In this document: positions 14,702-22,503 of the stretch, in pieces
Position numbering within the stretch: the first letter of the stretch is position 1
Layout of the letters: every line of letters starts with the position of its first letter
Assembly (NCBI GenBank): GCA_964502995.1
Contig: CAZCZB010000018.1
Location: forward strand, 1-49,427
Direction: 5' to 3'
DNA length: 49,427 bases
Source of the DNA: Bin87 sp964502995
GTDB lineage: Bacteria > Chloroflexota > Dehalococcoidia > Lucifugimonadales > UBA3495
Translations under genes and position numbers: made by a program
The notes under the pieces: generated by a model
Databases searched by the model: none
What the model saw: the letters and a program-made list of their open reading frames with translations, nothing else
What the model was told of the DNA's origin: nothing

Positions 14702-15202
14702 ATGCCCCGAACATTGAAAGACCTAATCCGCGAGACCTCCGAAGGGTTGATGGCCTCGCCCGATGTTGATGAGGCCGAAATCGAGCAACGTATATACATT
14801 GGCGACAATAAAGGCGGTGTTCTTATGGCAACCCCCGCACCGTCCATCACGAGGTCAACGGACTACAGTGCAACAGCCAAGGTGCGATTGAGCATATCCC
14901 GTAAGGCATCCATTCAGCGCGGCCAATCTGCTTCTAACTCGCAGAGGCATAACGACCTTGTCAGAGAGATTGGCGCGTTCTGCCAGGGTTGCGGGGCAGA
15001 CTACACATTTGACCCCCGCGTGCTGGAGGTTGACCACATCAACCCACGTTCGCACGGCGGAACGGACGCATACGATAATCTGACCCTGCTATGCTCGCCG
15101 TGCAACAAGGTGAAAAGCGACCGATTGACGCTCAAAGGCTTGCGGCAAGAGAACCAGAAGAACGGCAACATGAAGGACAAAAAGCACCTGCGTGCGATGT
15201 GA
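14702..15202 (+). CDS. HNH endonuclease domain protein
   Basis: A 166-residue protein. The N-terminal 90 residues are unassigned and polar. The C-terminal half is a compact HNH/McrA-type nuclease: CQGCG (first zinc pair), VLEVDHINPRSHGGTDAYDN (catalytic His and the Asn) and LLCSPCNKVKSDR (second zinc pair). It would cut DNA with a single metal ion. GAGGAGAAGGG precedes ATG 14702. The gene is lower in GC than dnaX-ybaB. It opens the accessory island and sits with a restriction-methylation gene and a Mrr-like winged helix, which suggests a defence role. Confidence 0.85.
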   Translation: MPRTLKDLIRETSEGLMASPDVDEAEIEQRIYIGDNKGGVLMATPAPSITRSTDYSATAKVRLSISRKASIQRGQSASNSQRHNDLVREIGAFCQGCGADYTFDPRVLEVDHINPRSHGGTDAYDNLTLLCSPCNKVKSDRLTLKGLRQENQKNGNMKDKKHLRAM

Positions 15203-15254
15203 ATGATGACGGCCCTCGTATGTGATACCATCAACACGGACAGATACGTACGAT

Positions 15255-15282
15255 AAAAAAAGCCCGACCGGACAAGTCGAGC
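15255..15282 (-). terminator. Intrinsic terminator reading leftward
   Basis: On the minus strand: GCTCGAC, a seven-base loop, GTCGGGC (seven pairs with one G-U), then seven T. It would stop transcripts coming from the right, although no minus-strand gene lies between it and the transposase gene at 16204. Confidence 0.5.
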
Positions 15283-15354
15283 AAATCACTCTGGGAAACC
15301 CAGCCGCAATTGCAAATACGCGGCCATGGTATGCCGTTTCATGGGCCGTGTCAA

Positions 15355-15735
15355 ATGGGCGAAGAACTATTGCCGGGGTTAGTCAAGGTGATTGAAGAGA
15401 GAATGGGCAGAATGGGGCGTCTGTTCACAACCCTGATCATCTTCGCAGCAGGGGCCGGCATCGTGGCGTGGGGATTTGGTGTGGTATATGAGAAAGTTGT
15501 TACCCCTGCGGCGAAAGTGCTGGGTATTGCTGGCGTAACGCTTGATCCTGAACTCACAGAGGGCCTCATAGCGGTGGCAATTCTGCTGTTCATAGTCGCG
15601 GTGTTTATATTGGTGCTGTCTTATGGCTTGAGCTGGATTCGCGGTAGGGGAATGCAGGGCAGGGTAAGCAGGCTGGAAAATGACGTTGCTGAACTGAAGG
15701 GCCAAAACCGCAACGAGACAGAAGGCCATCAGTGA
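15355..15735 (+). CDS. Two-span membrane protein with C-terminal coiled coil
   Basis: A 126-residue protein. Two hydrophobic helices are visible (about residues 23-45, TTLIIFAAGAGIVAWGFGVVY, and about 70-95, LIAVAILLFIVAVFILVLSYG). A basic stretch follows (WIRGRGMQGRVS), then a short helix with heptads (RLENDVAELKGQ). No known family. ATG 15355 (MGEELLP) is preferred on charge distribution; ATG 15331 is possible. The ribosome-binding site is weak for both. It is an accessory-island gene of unknown role. Confidence 0.6.
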   Translation: MGEELLPGLVKVIEERMGRMGRLFTTLIIFAAGAGIVAWGFGVVYEKVVTPAAKVLGIAGVTLDPELTEGLIAVAILLFIVAVFILVLSYGLSWIRGRGMQGRVSRLENDVAELKGQNRNETEGHQ

Positions 15736-15870
15736 AAGGTTTGAGTTCACCGAAACCCGGACCCGCAAGGTCAACTGTCCGCAATTGGACCGGTATCAGG
15801 GTATCGTTCCCTCGTGGGCAACAGCGTAGTGGCATAACCGAAACCTTATCCACGTAAAGGCGAAACAAGA

Positions 15871-16140
15871 ATGACGGAGTACGGCAATCAGAATGAAAAC
15901 AGTTGGTCTGACCAAATTCTGCGGGCGGTTCACGACCTCGGAGGTTCCGCTTCAGTTCCAGCGATTTATGAATGGATAGAAGATAACGTTCCTTTGACTG
16001 CTATGCAACGGGACGAACAGTATGATGGCCGACCACAGTACCAACATATCGTCAGGTCATACCTCTCCAATCTTGTAGAATCCGGCGATTTAGTCCGGGT
16101 AAGACGGGGCACCTACCGTCTGCCGACCCGTTCGCCTTGA
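15871..16140 (+). CDS. Stand-alone Mrr-N-like winged-helix protein
   Basis: An 89-residue protein resembling the N-terminal winged helix of Mrr restriction proteins: SWSDQILRAVHDLGGSASVP, a helix with YEWIEDNVPLT, then RPQYQHIVRSYLSNLVESG and the wing VRRGTYRLP. Mrr itself continues with a PD-(D/E)XK nuclease; here the frame stops after the wing and a transposase element begins about 50 bases later. It may be a small regulator or a truncated Mrr. ATG 15871 is at the start of the domain, with AAACAAGA upstream as a weak binding site. Confidence 0.7.
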   Translation: MTEYGNQNENSWSDQILRAVHDLGGSASVPAIYEWIEDNVPLTAMQRDEQYDGRPQYQHIVRSYLSNLVESGDLVRVRRGTYRLPTRSP

Positions 16141-16189
16141 ATGTCATCGTGCCCTAGTGTTAAGCGGGGATCCTTGATGCAAGGGGGCT

Positions 16190-17503
16190 GGTGGTTCGGC
16201 GAATCATCGCCCCCGAGCGCGGCCGCGCTTGCTCAATACCTTTTGCAGCGAGTCATGCTTTGATATCTTGGGCCGTTTTTTAGGCTTGACGATCTTGGCT
16301 TTGGGCAACTGCTGGCGGACACGCGGCACGTCGCCGGTCTGCCTACCCGCGAACTGCGTTCCTATGTCGGCCCGTGGCGTTTCAGACGGGATCGGTACAT
16401 TGTCATCATCATCCGCCCGCCACCGCGCTACCGTCGCAGGTGTTGGCGGCCATTCCTCGTCGGGATCGTCGGTGTCAGTCTCACCTTTTGGGCGCACCCG
16501 CCTTGCCGTGTCCGGCACGAAGTGAGTGGTCGGCGGCGCTGTGGACTCGCCATGCCGTTCCTGCCTGTCCGCAACTTCCGCCATGTCGGGCGTATCTGCC
16601 TCGCCCTTGGCGCCGGTGGCGGCAACGCGAACCACGTCGTCCCAATCCTTGAACGGCGGATTCACGCCGGCCATTTCCGCCGGCGTCTGAAACTTGATGC
16701 CCTCATGCTCCCTGAACAGGTTGTAGTTGATCGCCCAGCCGTCAAAGTACCGCTGCCCTGATTCCAGTCCCTCCAGTCCTCTCAGCGTCTTTTCACGGTC
16801 TCGGATGGTTCCCTGCAACCGTTCCGACAGGTTGTTGTTGACCCGTGCGCGGATGCCCTCAGATTGGATGTGTTCCGCGTCCGGGAACACTGTCTTGATC
16901 GCGCCGGTGTAACTGCCGAGCTTGTCAGTGGTGATTGACCTGGGCGGCGCGTCGGCAGCGGCCATCGCCTTCCGCATCACGGCTACGGCGGCGCGGTGGT
17001 CGCGGTTGGGTGACAGGTGGACGGCCAGCGCATAGCGGGTATTGGCGTCCATGACGTTCCACAGCCACAACTTCTCGCCGCCAACCCGAACTTGAATCTC
17101 ATCGGCAACCCACTTGCCCGACGTGTGCGCCGGATGGTCGGCCAGTATGTCTTTGGCGACGGCGGTGTACTCGGTGACCCATTCGTAGAGCGCACGCTTG
17201 GACGGTTCAGGGATGTCGTAAGCCTCGGTCAGCGTTTCGCCCGTCTGCTTGTACGACGTTCCGCCATAGTACATCCGAATCGCCGTGCCGATCTGGTCGG
17301 CGGTGGCTCGGTGTCCGCCTACTTGCCCAGTGTGCAGGAACCGCTTGGAACACTGCTTGCAGCGGTATGTTTGCTTGCCTTTGGCGTTCCGCCCGTTCTT
17401 CACAACCTCGTCGTGGGCGCAGTACGGGCACTGAACATTGCGAGTCACGGTTTCGGTGAATTCAGCCATCTCCGGGCCATAGTATCACATGTTCGAAACC
17501 ACC
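16190..17503 (-). mobile_element. IS6-like insertion sequence
   Basis: Defined by the transposase gene at 16204-17469. A short imperfect inverted pair, GGTGGTTCG at 16190-16198 and the complement of GGTGGTTTCG at 17494-17503, lies just outside the gene and may mark the ends. I see no clear target duplication, so the limits are tentative. It lies between the Mrr-N-like gene and the restriction-methylation gene, opposite in orientation. Confidence 0.4.
16204..17469 (-). CDS. IS6-like DDE transposase with long C-terminal extension
   Basis: A 421-residue transposase. The N-terminal zinc ribbon has cysteines 14, 17, 37 and 40 (CPYC, CKQC). A helix-turn-helix region around 55-100 follows, then an IS6/IS240-type DDE core with D123 (VADEIQV), D182 (TTDKLGS) and E217 (SERLQGTI). 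The core ends near residue 280. The remaining 140 residues are polar, with acidic and proline-rich stretches (DTDDPDEEWPP) and a very basic end (KPKKRPKISKHDS); such a tail is not part of the usual transposase. ATG 17469 has a weak binding site. The family call rests on the DDE spacing and the zinc ribbon. Confidence 0.8.
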   Translation of the reverse strand: MAEFTETVTRNVQCPYCAHDEVVKNGRNAKGKQTYRCKQCSKRFLHTGQVGGHRATADQIGTAIRMYYGGTSYKQTGETLTEAYDIPEPSKRALYEWVTEYTAVAKDILADHPAHTSGKWVADEIQVRVGGEKLWLWNVMDANTRYALAVHLSPNRDHRAAVAVMRKAMAAADAPPRSITTDKLGSYTGAIKTVFPDAEHIQSEGIRARVNNNLSERLQGTIRDREKTLRGLEGLESGQRYFDGWAINYNLFREHEGIKFQTPAEMAGVNPPFKDWDDVVRVAATGAKGEADTPDMAEVADRQERHGESTAPPTTHFVPDTARRVRPKGETDTDDPDEEWPPTPATVARWRADDDDNVPIPSETPRADIGTQFAGRQTGDVPRVRQQLPKAKIVKPKKRPKISKHDSLQKVLSKRGRARGR

Positions 17504-17692
17504 CCGACGCAAATCTATCGATTGAACCCCTGCGGACATGGATGGTAACCTACAGGCAAACCTCAATATGCACACGCAAAACCAGCTGTTTCCAACAGCA
17601 GGCAAGCGCGGAACCTTCGTCTCGAACAGGCAGGCTCCAATCCCAGGGACACCCGTTGGTGAACCAGACTGCCTCATAGCAAGGATGCTTGT

Positions 17693-20179
17693 ATGACGCC
17701 CAGCCACGATTTCGTTACCGGTAAACCTCTCACCAGCCTAGGGCCGGAAGAATTGGTTCGCCAGGATTATGAGCGAACTTTGCATTTCGATTATGGATAC
17801 GCCGTTGACCAAATGGACGTTGAGGTGCCGATTTGGAGAGGGTCGGGCAATTCGCCAGATGCGGCAGACATCGTGATCTACCGCAACGATAACATCCTGC
17901 TGCGAGACCAGAACAGGGACATCATCGGGATCGTAGAGACCAAGCGCCCCAACAAACAGGACGGGGTGAGGCAACTGAAGTCATACATGTCGGCTTCCTC
18001 CGCCATTTGGGGTATTTGGACTAACGGTCAAGACATCGAGCACATCTACCATGACCCTGCCACTGGCGCGCTTTTTGACGACTACATTTTCGACATTCCC
18101 CGCAACGGCGAGTCGATTGATGACATGGGGAGGCTGTCCAAAGCGGACCTCGTACCTGCGAAACCTCACAGTCTGCGACCGATCTTCAATCGGATTATGC
18201 GTACGCTGTATGCTAACACCTCAACTATCAGCCGGAGAGAACGTCTTGGTGGCGAGATGATACGGCTGATATTCGCAAAGATATGGGACGAGAGATTCAA
18301 TCAAGACAGCCCGCCTGAATTTAGGGTCGGCACAAACGAGGACCCTGGCGCCGTCAAACAGAGGGTGTCTGGCCTTTTCGAGGCCTTGAAAGCCCAATTG
18401 GTGGACGATGGCATTTTCGCCGCATCGGACACCATCACGTTGGACGCTCGGTCAGTGGCTTGGGTGGTAGGCCAACTGGAGCGATACAGCCTCTCCAAAA
18501 CCGATAAGGATGTGGTGGGTGAAGCATTCGAAGTCTTTGCCGAAGCCAGGCTCGTCGGAGAAAAAGGGGAGTTCTTTACGCCGCGGGAGGTAGTTCGAGT
18601 AGCGGTGGATTTGATTGACCCGACTGCGGGACAACTCATCCTAGACCCTGCCTGCGGGTCCGGCGGATTCCTCATCTACGCCCTAGAGCATGTTTGGCGT
18701 GGCATGGATCAAGACCCCCGCTACAGGAATAGTCCCGATCTGGAAAGGGAAAAAGAGGACGTGGCGCGCCGATGTTTCTTCGGTATCGACAAGGAAATCG
18801 ATTTGGTGAGAATCGCCAAAGCATACATGGCGATAGCTGGTGATGGGCGTGGTGGAATCGCCCAAGAAAACTCTCTACACGCTGCCGCTGAGTTCGATGG
18901 CCACGCCAAAACCCTCTTCACCGATGAAGGTGCGTTCAAACAATTCGACGTGATATTCACGAACCCGCCATTCGGCGCCGACAACAAGGTACTGAAAGAG
19001 GAAGCCTCTCAATTCAAGCTCGGACACAAATGGAGGGCGGTAGACGGTAAGTACGAGCCTACAGCGGAGGCAAAGGACACAGAACCCCAGGTGTTGTTTA
19101 TCGAACGCTGCCTACAGATGTTGAAAGACGGTGGGCATCTTGCGATTGTGCTCCCAGAGACCTTTTTCCACGCTCCGAGCTACCGTCATATCCTACAATT
19201 CACGCGAGAGTCCAACAACGTCAAAGCAGTAGTAGATCTGCCGCACAACACTTTCAGGCCATTCAACAACTGCAAAACCTGCCTGCTGGTGCTGGAGAAA
19301 GGGGTCCCTCAACAACAACAGATACTCATGGCGGTGGCTGAAGAAATGGGCCACGATCACCAAGGTCATCCCAAATATCGCATCGACCCTGCAACCAATT
19401 CGGTATCCGATGACATTTGGGACGACTTGCAGGTGATCAGGGAGGATTTGAAGCATCCCTACTCAGCGGAGAACCGTTTCACGTTCCATGTCAACGTCAA
19501 CGAGATCAGAAATCACGTTTTCGTTCCTCGCTATTACTGGAACCCCCCTGGGGATGCCGGCAGCGACATCCAAGACATCGAACCGTTGTCGGTGCAAAGG
19601 TTACTGGATGATGGCATCGTCGAGTCTTACCGTGGGCACGGTTCGCCGCCAGCCGTTTACAAAGGCCAGGGAGAAATCCCATACATCCGAGTTTCTGACA
19701 TCGTGAATTGGGAACTGTACAGAAATCCAACGACCGCAGTGCCCCGGCACATATACGAGAAAATTCGCGGCAGAGGGGTCACACTCGAACCAGAAGACGT
19801 GATTTTTGTCCGGCGCGGTAGCTACCGAATCGGCACAGTTGCGATGGCTTCGCCATACGACAACGAAGTCCTGCTTACCGGTGAACTCGTCATTTTGCGG
19901 GTGAAACAGAAGGATAATCCGTATGGAGTAGACCCGTATTACCTCCTCTATCTTCTGTCCCACAAATTCACCCAGCGCCAGATGTATCAGAAGGTGTTCA
20001 TCGAAACCACGTTGCCGAATATCGCGGATCGGTGGAAGGAACTGGAACTGCCCTGGTCACCAGTGCCAGAAATCCGAAATGGTATCAGCAATAGGGTCAG
20101 GGCAACCATCCGCGCCAAGTGGGACGCACTATCCACGTTGGATGAACTTCGGGCCCAATTCGGTCACATCACGACCTGA
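17693..20179 (+). CDS. Single-chain restriction-methylation protein (HSDR_N - N6-adenine MTase - TRD)
   Basis: An 828-residue protein combining three parts. Residues about 20-110 form a nuclease-like domain of the HSDR_N type, with D...IVETKRPN (E82, K84; PD-ExK pattern). Residues about 250-560 are an HsdM-type adenine methyltransferase with DPACGSGGF (motif I, about 318) and NPPF (motif IV, about 424). Residues about 600-825 are one target-recognition domain like half of HsdS (YIRVSDIVNWE, then a helical spacer). No helicase is present. It would recognise, methylate and perhaps cut DNA as a type IIG-like enzyme. AAGGA precedes ATG 17693. GC is lower than in the core genes, fitting transfer. 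Confidence 0.85.
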   Translation: MTPSHDFVTGKPLTSLGPEELVRQDYERTLHFDYGYAVDQMDVEVPIWRGSGNSPDAADIVIYRNDNILLRDQNRDIIGIVETKRPNKQDGVRQLKSYMSASSAIWGIWTNGQDIEHIYHDPATGALFDDYIFDIPRNGESIDDMGRLSKADLVPAKPHSLRPIFNRIMRTLYANTSTISRRERLGGEMIRLIFAKIWDERFNQDSPPEFRVGTNEDPGAVKQRVSGLFEALKAQLVDDGIFAASDTITLDARSVAWVVGQLERYSLSKTDKDVVGEAFEVFAEARLVGEKGEFFTPREVVRVAVDLIDPTAGQLILDPACGSGGFLIYALEHVWRGMDQDPRYRNSPDLEREKEDVARRCFFGIDKEIDLVRIAKAYMAIAGDGRGGIAQENSLHAAAEFDGHAKTLFTDEGAFKQFDVIFTNPPFGADNKVLKEEASQFKLGHKWRAVDGKYEPTAEAKDTEPQVLFIERCLQMLKDGGHLAIVLPETFFHAPSYRHILQFTRESNNVKAVVDLPHNTFRPFNNCKTCLLVLEKGVPQQQQILMAVAEEMGHDHQGHPKYRIDPATNSVSDDIWDDLQVIREDLKHPYSAENRFTFHVNVNEIRNHVFVPRYYWNPPGDAGSDIQDIEPLSVQRLLDDGIVESYRGHGSPPAVYKGQGEIPYIRVSDIVNWELYRNPTTAVPRHIYEKIRGRGVTLEPEDVIFVRRGSYRIGTVAMASPYDNEVLLTGELVILRVKQKDNPYGVDPYYLLYLLSHKFTQRQMYQKVFIETTLPNIADRWKELELPWSPVPEIRNGISNRVRATIRAKWDALSTLDELRAQFGHITT

Positions 20180-20317
20180 AAGTAGGCAGTGCCCAGACAA
20201 TCCACTGCGCCGCACAGGGTTCATGCTGACGAAGCGTTTTCTGGTGCTGCACTTACAAACTGCGGCCACCCCGTTCGCACTTCAAAAATTGTCCGTGAGG
20301 CATAGGAAGCGAGGAAA

Positions 20318-20905
20318 ATGATGACGATGAAATACAACGTGGAAAAGGCCGAATTCAGATTGGAAACATTCGAATCGATCCTGAAGGCCATGGATGGTTA
20401 TCACAAACTGCCATGGCGTCGAGATCCATACGCTGAGGATGGCAGTCGCATTTACGGCACAGAACCCGAAGTGGTACTGCCTTGGCATTTGCCGGAAATG
20501 CCAGATGTGAGCATTGATGTGTGGCGTTATCATGTCGGATTCGCCATTGACCGAGGTTTGGTGGAATGCTGGAAACCAACACAGTACGTACCACGCCATC
20601 CCTTGTATTATGAGACTACTCAGTTTGAATGGGACATGGAGGTTGCGGAAGCCCAGATGAATTACCTGCCGCCTTATCGGGGCACTGACGTACAAGTATC
20701 GTCGGAAATGGCACCAGCTAGATTGACTTACGCAGGCAAAGCATTCATTGACAACCTCAACAACCCTCCCATCAAAGAGAAGGCCGCAGAAGCCTTACTC
20801 AAATGGGGTTTACCCGCAATGATGCAGGTGGTCATAAACGGTGTGGGTAGCCTCTTGGGGGCGAGCTCCCAAACCGTTGCTACCGGCCAAGCGCAAGCAA
20901 CTTAA
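20318..20905 (+). CDS. DUF2513-like protein
   Basis: A 195-residue protein. The middle (YHVGFAIDRGLVECWKP) and the end (ARLTYAGKAFIDNLNNPPIKEKAAEALLKWG) resemble DUF2513 proteins found in phages and defence loci, which end in an LT.EGH.FLD segment followed by a helix. A final hydrophobic patch (AMMQVVINGVGSLLGASS) is notable. ATG 20318 is preceded by GAGG; ATG 20321 and 20327 are alternatives. It follows the restriction-methylation gene by 138 bases on the same strand and has the same low GC, so it may be part of the same acquired unit. The function is unknown. Confidence 0.55.
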   Translation: MMTMKYNVEKAEFRLETFESILKAMDGYHKLPWRRDPYAEDGSRIYGTEPEVVLPWHLPEMPDVSIDVWRYHVGFAIDRGLVECWKPTQYVPRHPLYYETTQFEWDMEVAEAQMNYLPPYRGTDVQVSSEMAPARLTYAGKAFIDNLNNPPIKEKAAEALLKWGLPAMMQVVINGVGSLLGASSQTVATGQAQAT

Positions 20906-21061
20906 TATCCGACTGACAAATGCACATCAGGCGAGATCGAATCCACTACCCAAAATGCTGGTGTCGCCTGCGGTTTTGCGAGTGATATCCTGGACAGTCA
21001 CCAAGAATGCTCTCAACGATGTGTTCGCCCAAAGCGGTAGCGATTTACGGAAAAGTTGAGC

Positions 21062-21349
21062 TTAAATCAATTTGTCCAAAGGCTCCCGCCCATCACGCAT
21101 AAGTAAACGGAACCCGACGGAGTTACCGCTTCCAGAATTCAATACGCCCTCGAAAATTGGGTTGTGCGTGGTATCTTTACGGACAACGAGGGCAGCACAA
21201 CCATGACGTACTGAGGATTCGTTCCCGGCAGGCGAGTTATGCTGCGGGTTCCGGTTTCGCTGGACGACGAAGAAATCATAACGGCCACTTTTGACAGCGG
21301 AGCCGCCCGCAGGATCAATCAAGAAGGTCGCCCCTGGTTTGCACGTCAC
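21062..21349 (-). CDS. Uncertain 95-residue ORF ending in GFRLLMRD
   Basis: A minus-strand frame from GTG 21349. It has plausible composition in its second half (GCAALVVRKDTTHNPIFEG, then GNSVGFRLLMRDGREPLDKL). The part encoding GFRLLMRD is the right copy of the 24-base inverted repeat. No good ribosome-binding site. It overlaps a plus-strand frame at 21239, and only one of them can be expected to be real. The surrounding 20906-21371 has no firm gene. Confidence 0.3.
   Translation of the reverse strand: MTCKPGATFLIDPAGGSAVKSGRYDFFVVQRNRNPQHNSPAGNESSVRHGCAALVVRKDTTHNPIFEGVLNSGSGNSVGFRLLMRDGREPLDKLI
21092..21115. repeat. 24-base inverted repeat, right copy
   Basis: Exact reverse complement of 14638-14661. 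Confidence 0.8.
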
Positions 21350-21382
21350 TGCCGGAACCTGGAGGTGAGGGATGCAAGTTAG
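21239..21382 (+). CDS. Uncertain 47-residue ORF upstream of the DUF2283-like gene
   Basis: Starts MLRVPVSLDDEEIITATFDS and ends overlapping the next gene by 11 bases, the arrangement of a coupled pair. DUF2283 proteins are often antitoxins beside a small toxin, which is why I note it, but the product does not look like the usual DUF4258 partner and has no clear ribosome-binding site. Confidence 0.25.
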   Translation: MLRVPVSLDDEEIITATFDSGAARRINQEGRPWFARHCRNLEVRDAS

Positions 21383-21776
21383 TTATTACCCCGAAGATGA
21401 TGTGCTCATACTCATAGCGTCGCCGAAAGGCGGCGGCGGCGGCACTTTAAGAGAAGACTTTTGGGTTATATTCGCTATAGATGGCGATGATGAAGGCGAC
21501 GAAAACATTACCAGGGTGGACATTCACAATGTCAGTCGGTTCCTGCCATTGACCGCAGACCGCGGTTATGACGCCGCCACCGACACTCTGACGCTGGGCG
21601 ACAAGCCGACTGCCGAGTTCCGCGCTGTGGACAACGGAGACTTCGTAAGCTACCGCCAGTGGTTTGACGACGGCAGCGAATGGGACATAGTAGCCGTGGA
21701 CCTTCGGCGGGCGTCGGAGCATCTGGCTCCCGTGATTGCCACCCTGCCGCAGCCTGCATCCGCCAGCACGGGATAA
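21372..21776 (+). CDS. DUF2283-like protein
   Basis: A 134-residue protein. The start MQVSYYPEDDVLILIAS and the strand-rich body resemble DUF2283, a small beta-domain family often found as the antitoxin part of toxin-antitoxin pairs. The glycine run (KGGGGGT) and the C-terminal extension (FRAVDNGDFVSYRQWF to the end) go beyond the usual 60-80 residues. ATG 21372 directly follows GGAGGTGAGG (21361-21370), a strong binding site. No convincing toxin gene is next to it. Downstream begins the tandem array that runs into recR. Confidence 0.6.
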   Translation: MQVSYYPEDDVLILIASPKGGGGGTLREDFWVIFAIDGDDEGDENITRVDIHNVSRFLPLTADRGYDAATDTLTLGDKPTAEFRAVDNGDFVSYRQWFDDGSEWDIVAVDLRRASEHLAPVIATLPQPASASTG

Positions 21777-21800
21777 CCGACAGCCCACCGATCTGACCAC

Positions 21801-22503
21801 CACGACCATAACCGCGCCTCCAACCCTCCAAATACTGACCACCCAAACACTGACCACCCAACCGTAGGGGCGAATAATCATTCGCCCCTACCCCCACAAC
21901 AGCATCGAACGCACGAGCCATGACCACCGATCCGAACCAACCACTGCACCCATGTAGGGGCGGGTTTGAAACCCGCCCCGTCCTCGCAGCACACCCACGA
22001 CCATAACCGCGCCTCCAACCCTCCAAATACTGACCACCCAAACGCTGACCATCCAACCGTAGGGGCGAATAATCATTCGCCCCCGCCCCCACAACAGCAT
22101 CGAACGCACAAACCATGACCACCGATCCGAACCAACCACTGCACCCGCGCAGGGGCGGGTTTGAAACCCGCCCCGTCCTCGCAGCACGCCCACTACCATA
22201 ACCGAGCCTCCAACCATCCAAACGCTGACCATCCAACCGTAGGGGCGAATAATCATTCGCCCCTACCCCCACAACAGCATCGAACGCACGAGCCATGACC
22301 ACCGATCCGAACCAACCACTGCACCCATGTAGGGGCGGGTTTGAAACCCGCCCCGTCCTCGCAGCACACCCACGACCATAACCGCGCCTCCAACCCTCCA
22401 AATACTGACCACCCAATCACTGACCATCCAACCGTAGGGGCGAATAATCATTCGCCCCTACCCCTGCAACAGCATCAAACGCACAAACCATGACCACCGA
22501 TCC
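21801..22503 (+). repeat. Tandem array of 195/180-bp units carrying the recR start
   Basis: Three full units (21801-21995, 21996-22190, 22191-22370; the third lacks 15 bases) and a partial fourth that merges with recR. Each full unit has a CAAATACTGACC-type leader, an A-type palindrome (21864, 22059, 22239 and, in the partial unit, 22434), and a spacer followed by ATGACCACCGATCC at 21920, 22115 and 22295. This is the same sequence as recR codons 1-5 at 22490. A C-type palindrome (GGGGCGGGTTTGAAACC...) follows at 21957, 22152 and 22330. The array seems to be a tandem amplification of the recR upstream region including its start codon. Confidence 0.85.

Noticed and set aside
21239..21776. A toxin-antitoxin pair made of the 47-residue frame and the DUF2283-like protein.
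   Set aside because: The upstream frame does not look like a known toxin and competes with a minus-strand frame; the evidence is too thin to call a system.
21532..22416. A 294-codon minus-strand frame with repeated blocks.
   Set aside because: It is the translation of the recR-leader tandem array; the repetition in the protein is a by-product.
21801..22503. Possible CRISPR array.
   Set aside because: The units are 180-195 bases and almost identical throughout, with no short repeat/unique spacer pattern and no cas genes; the 22-base array at 14057-14384 has no spacers either.
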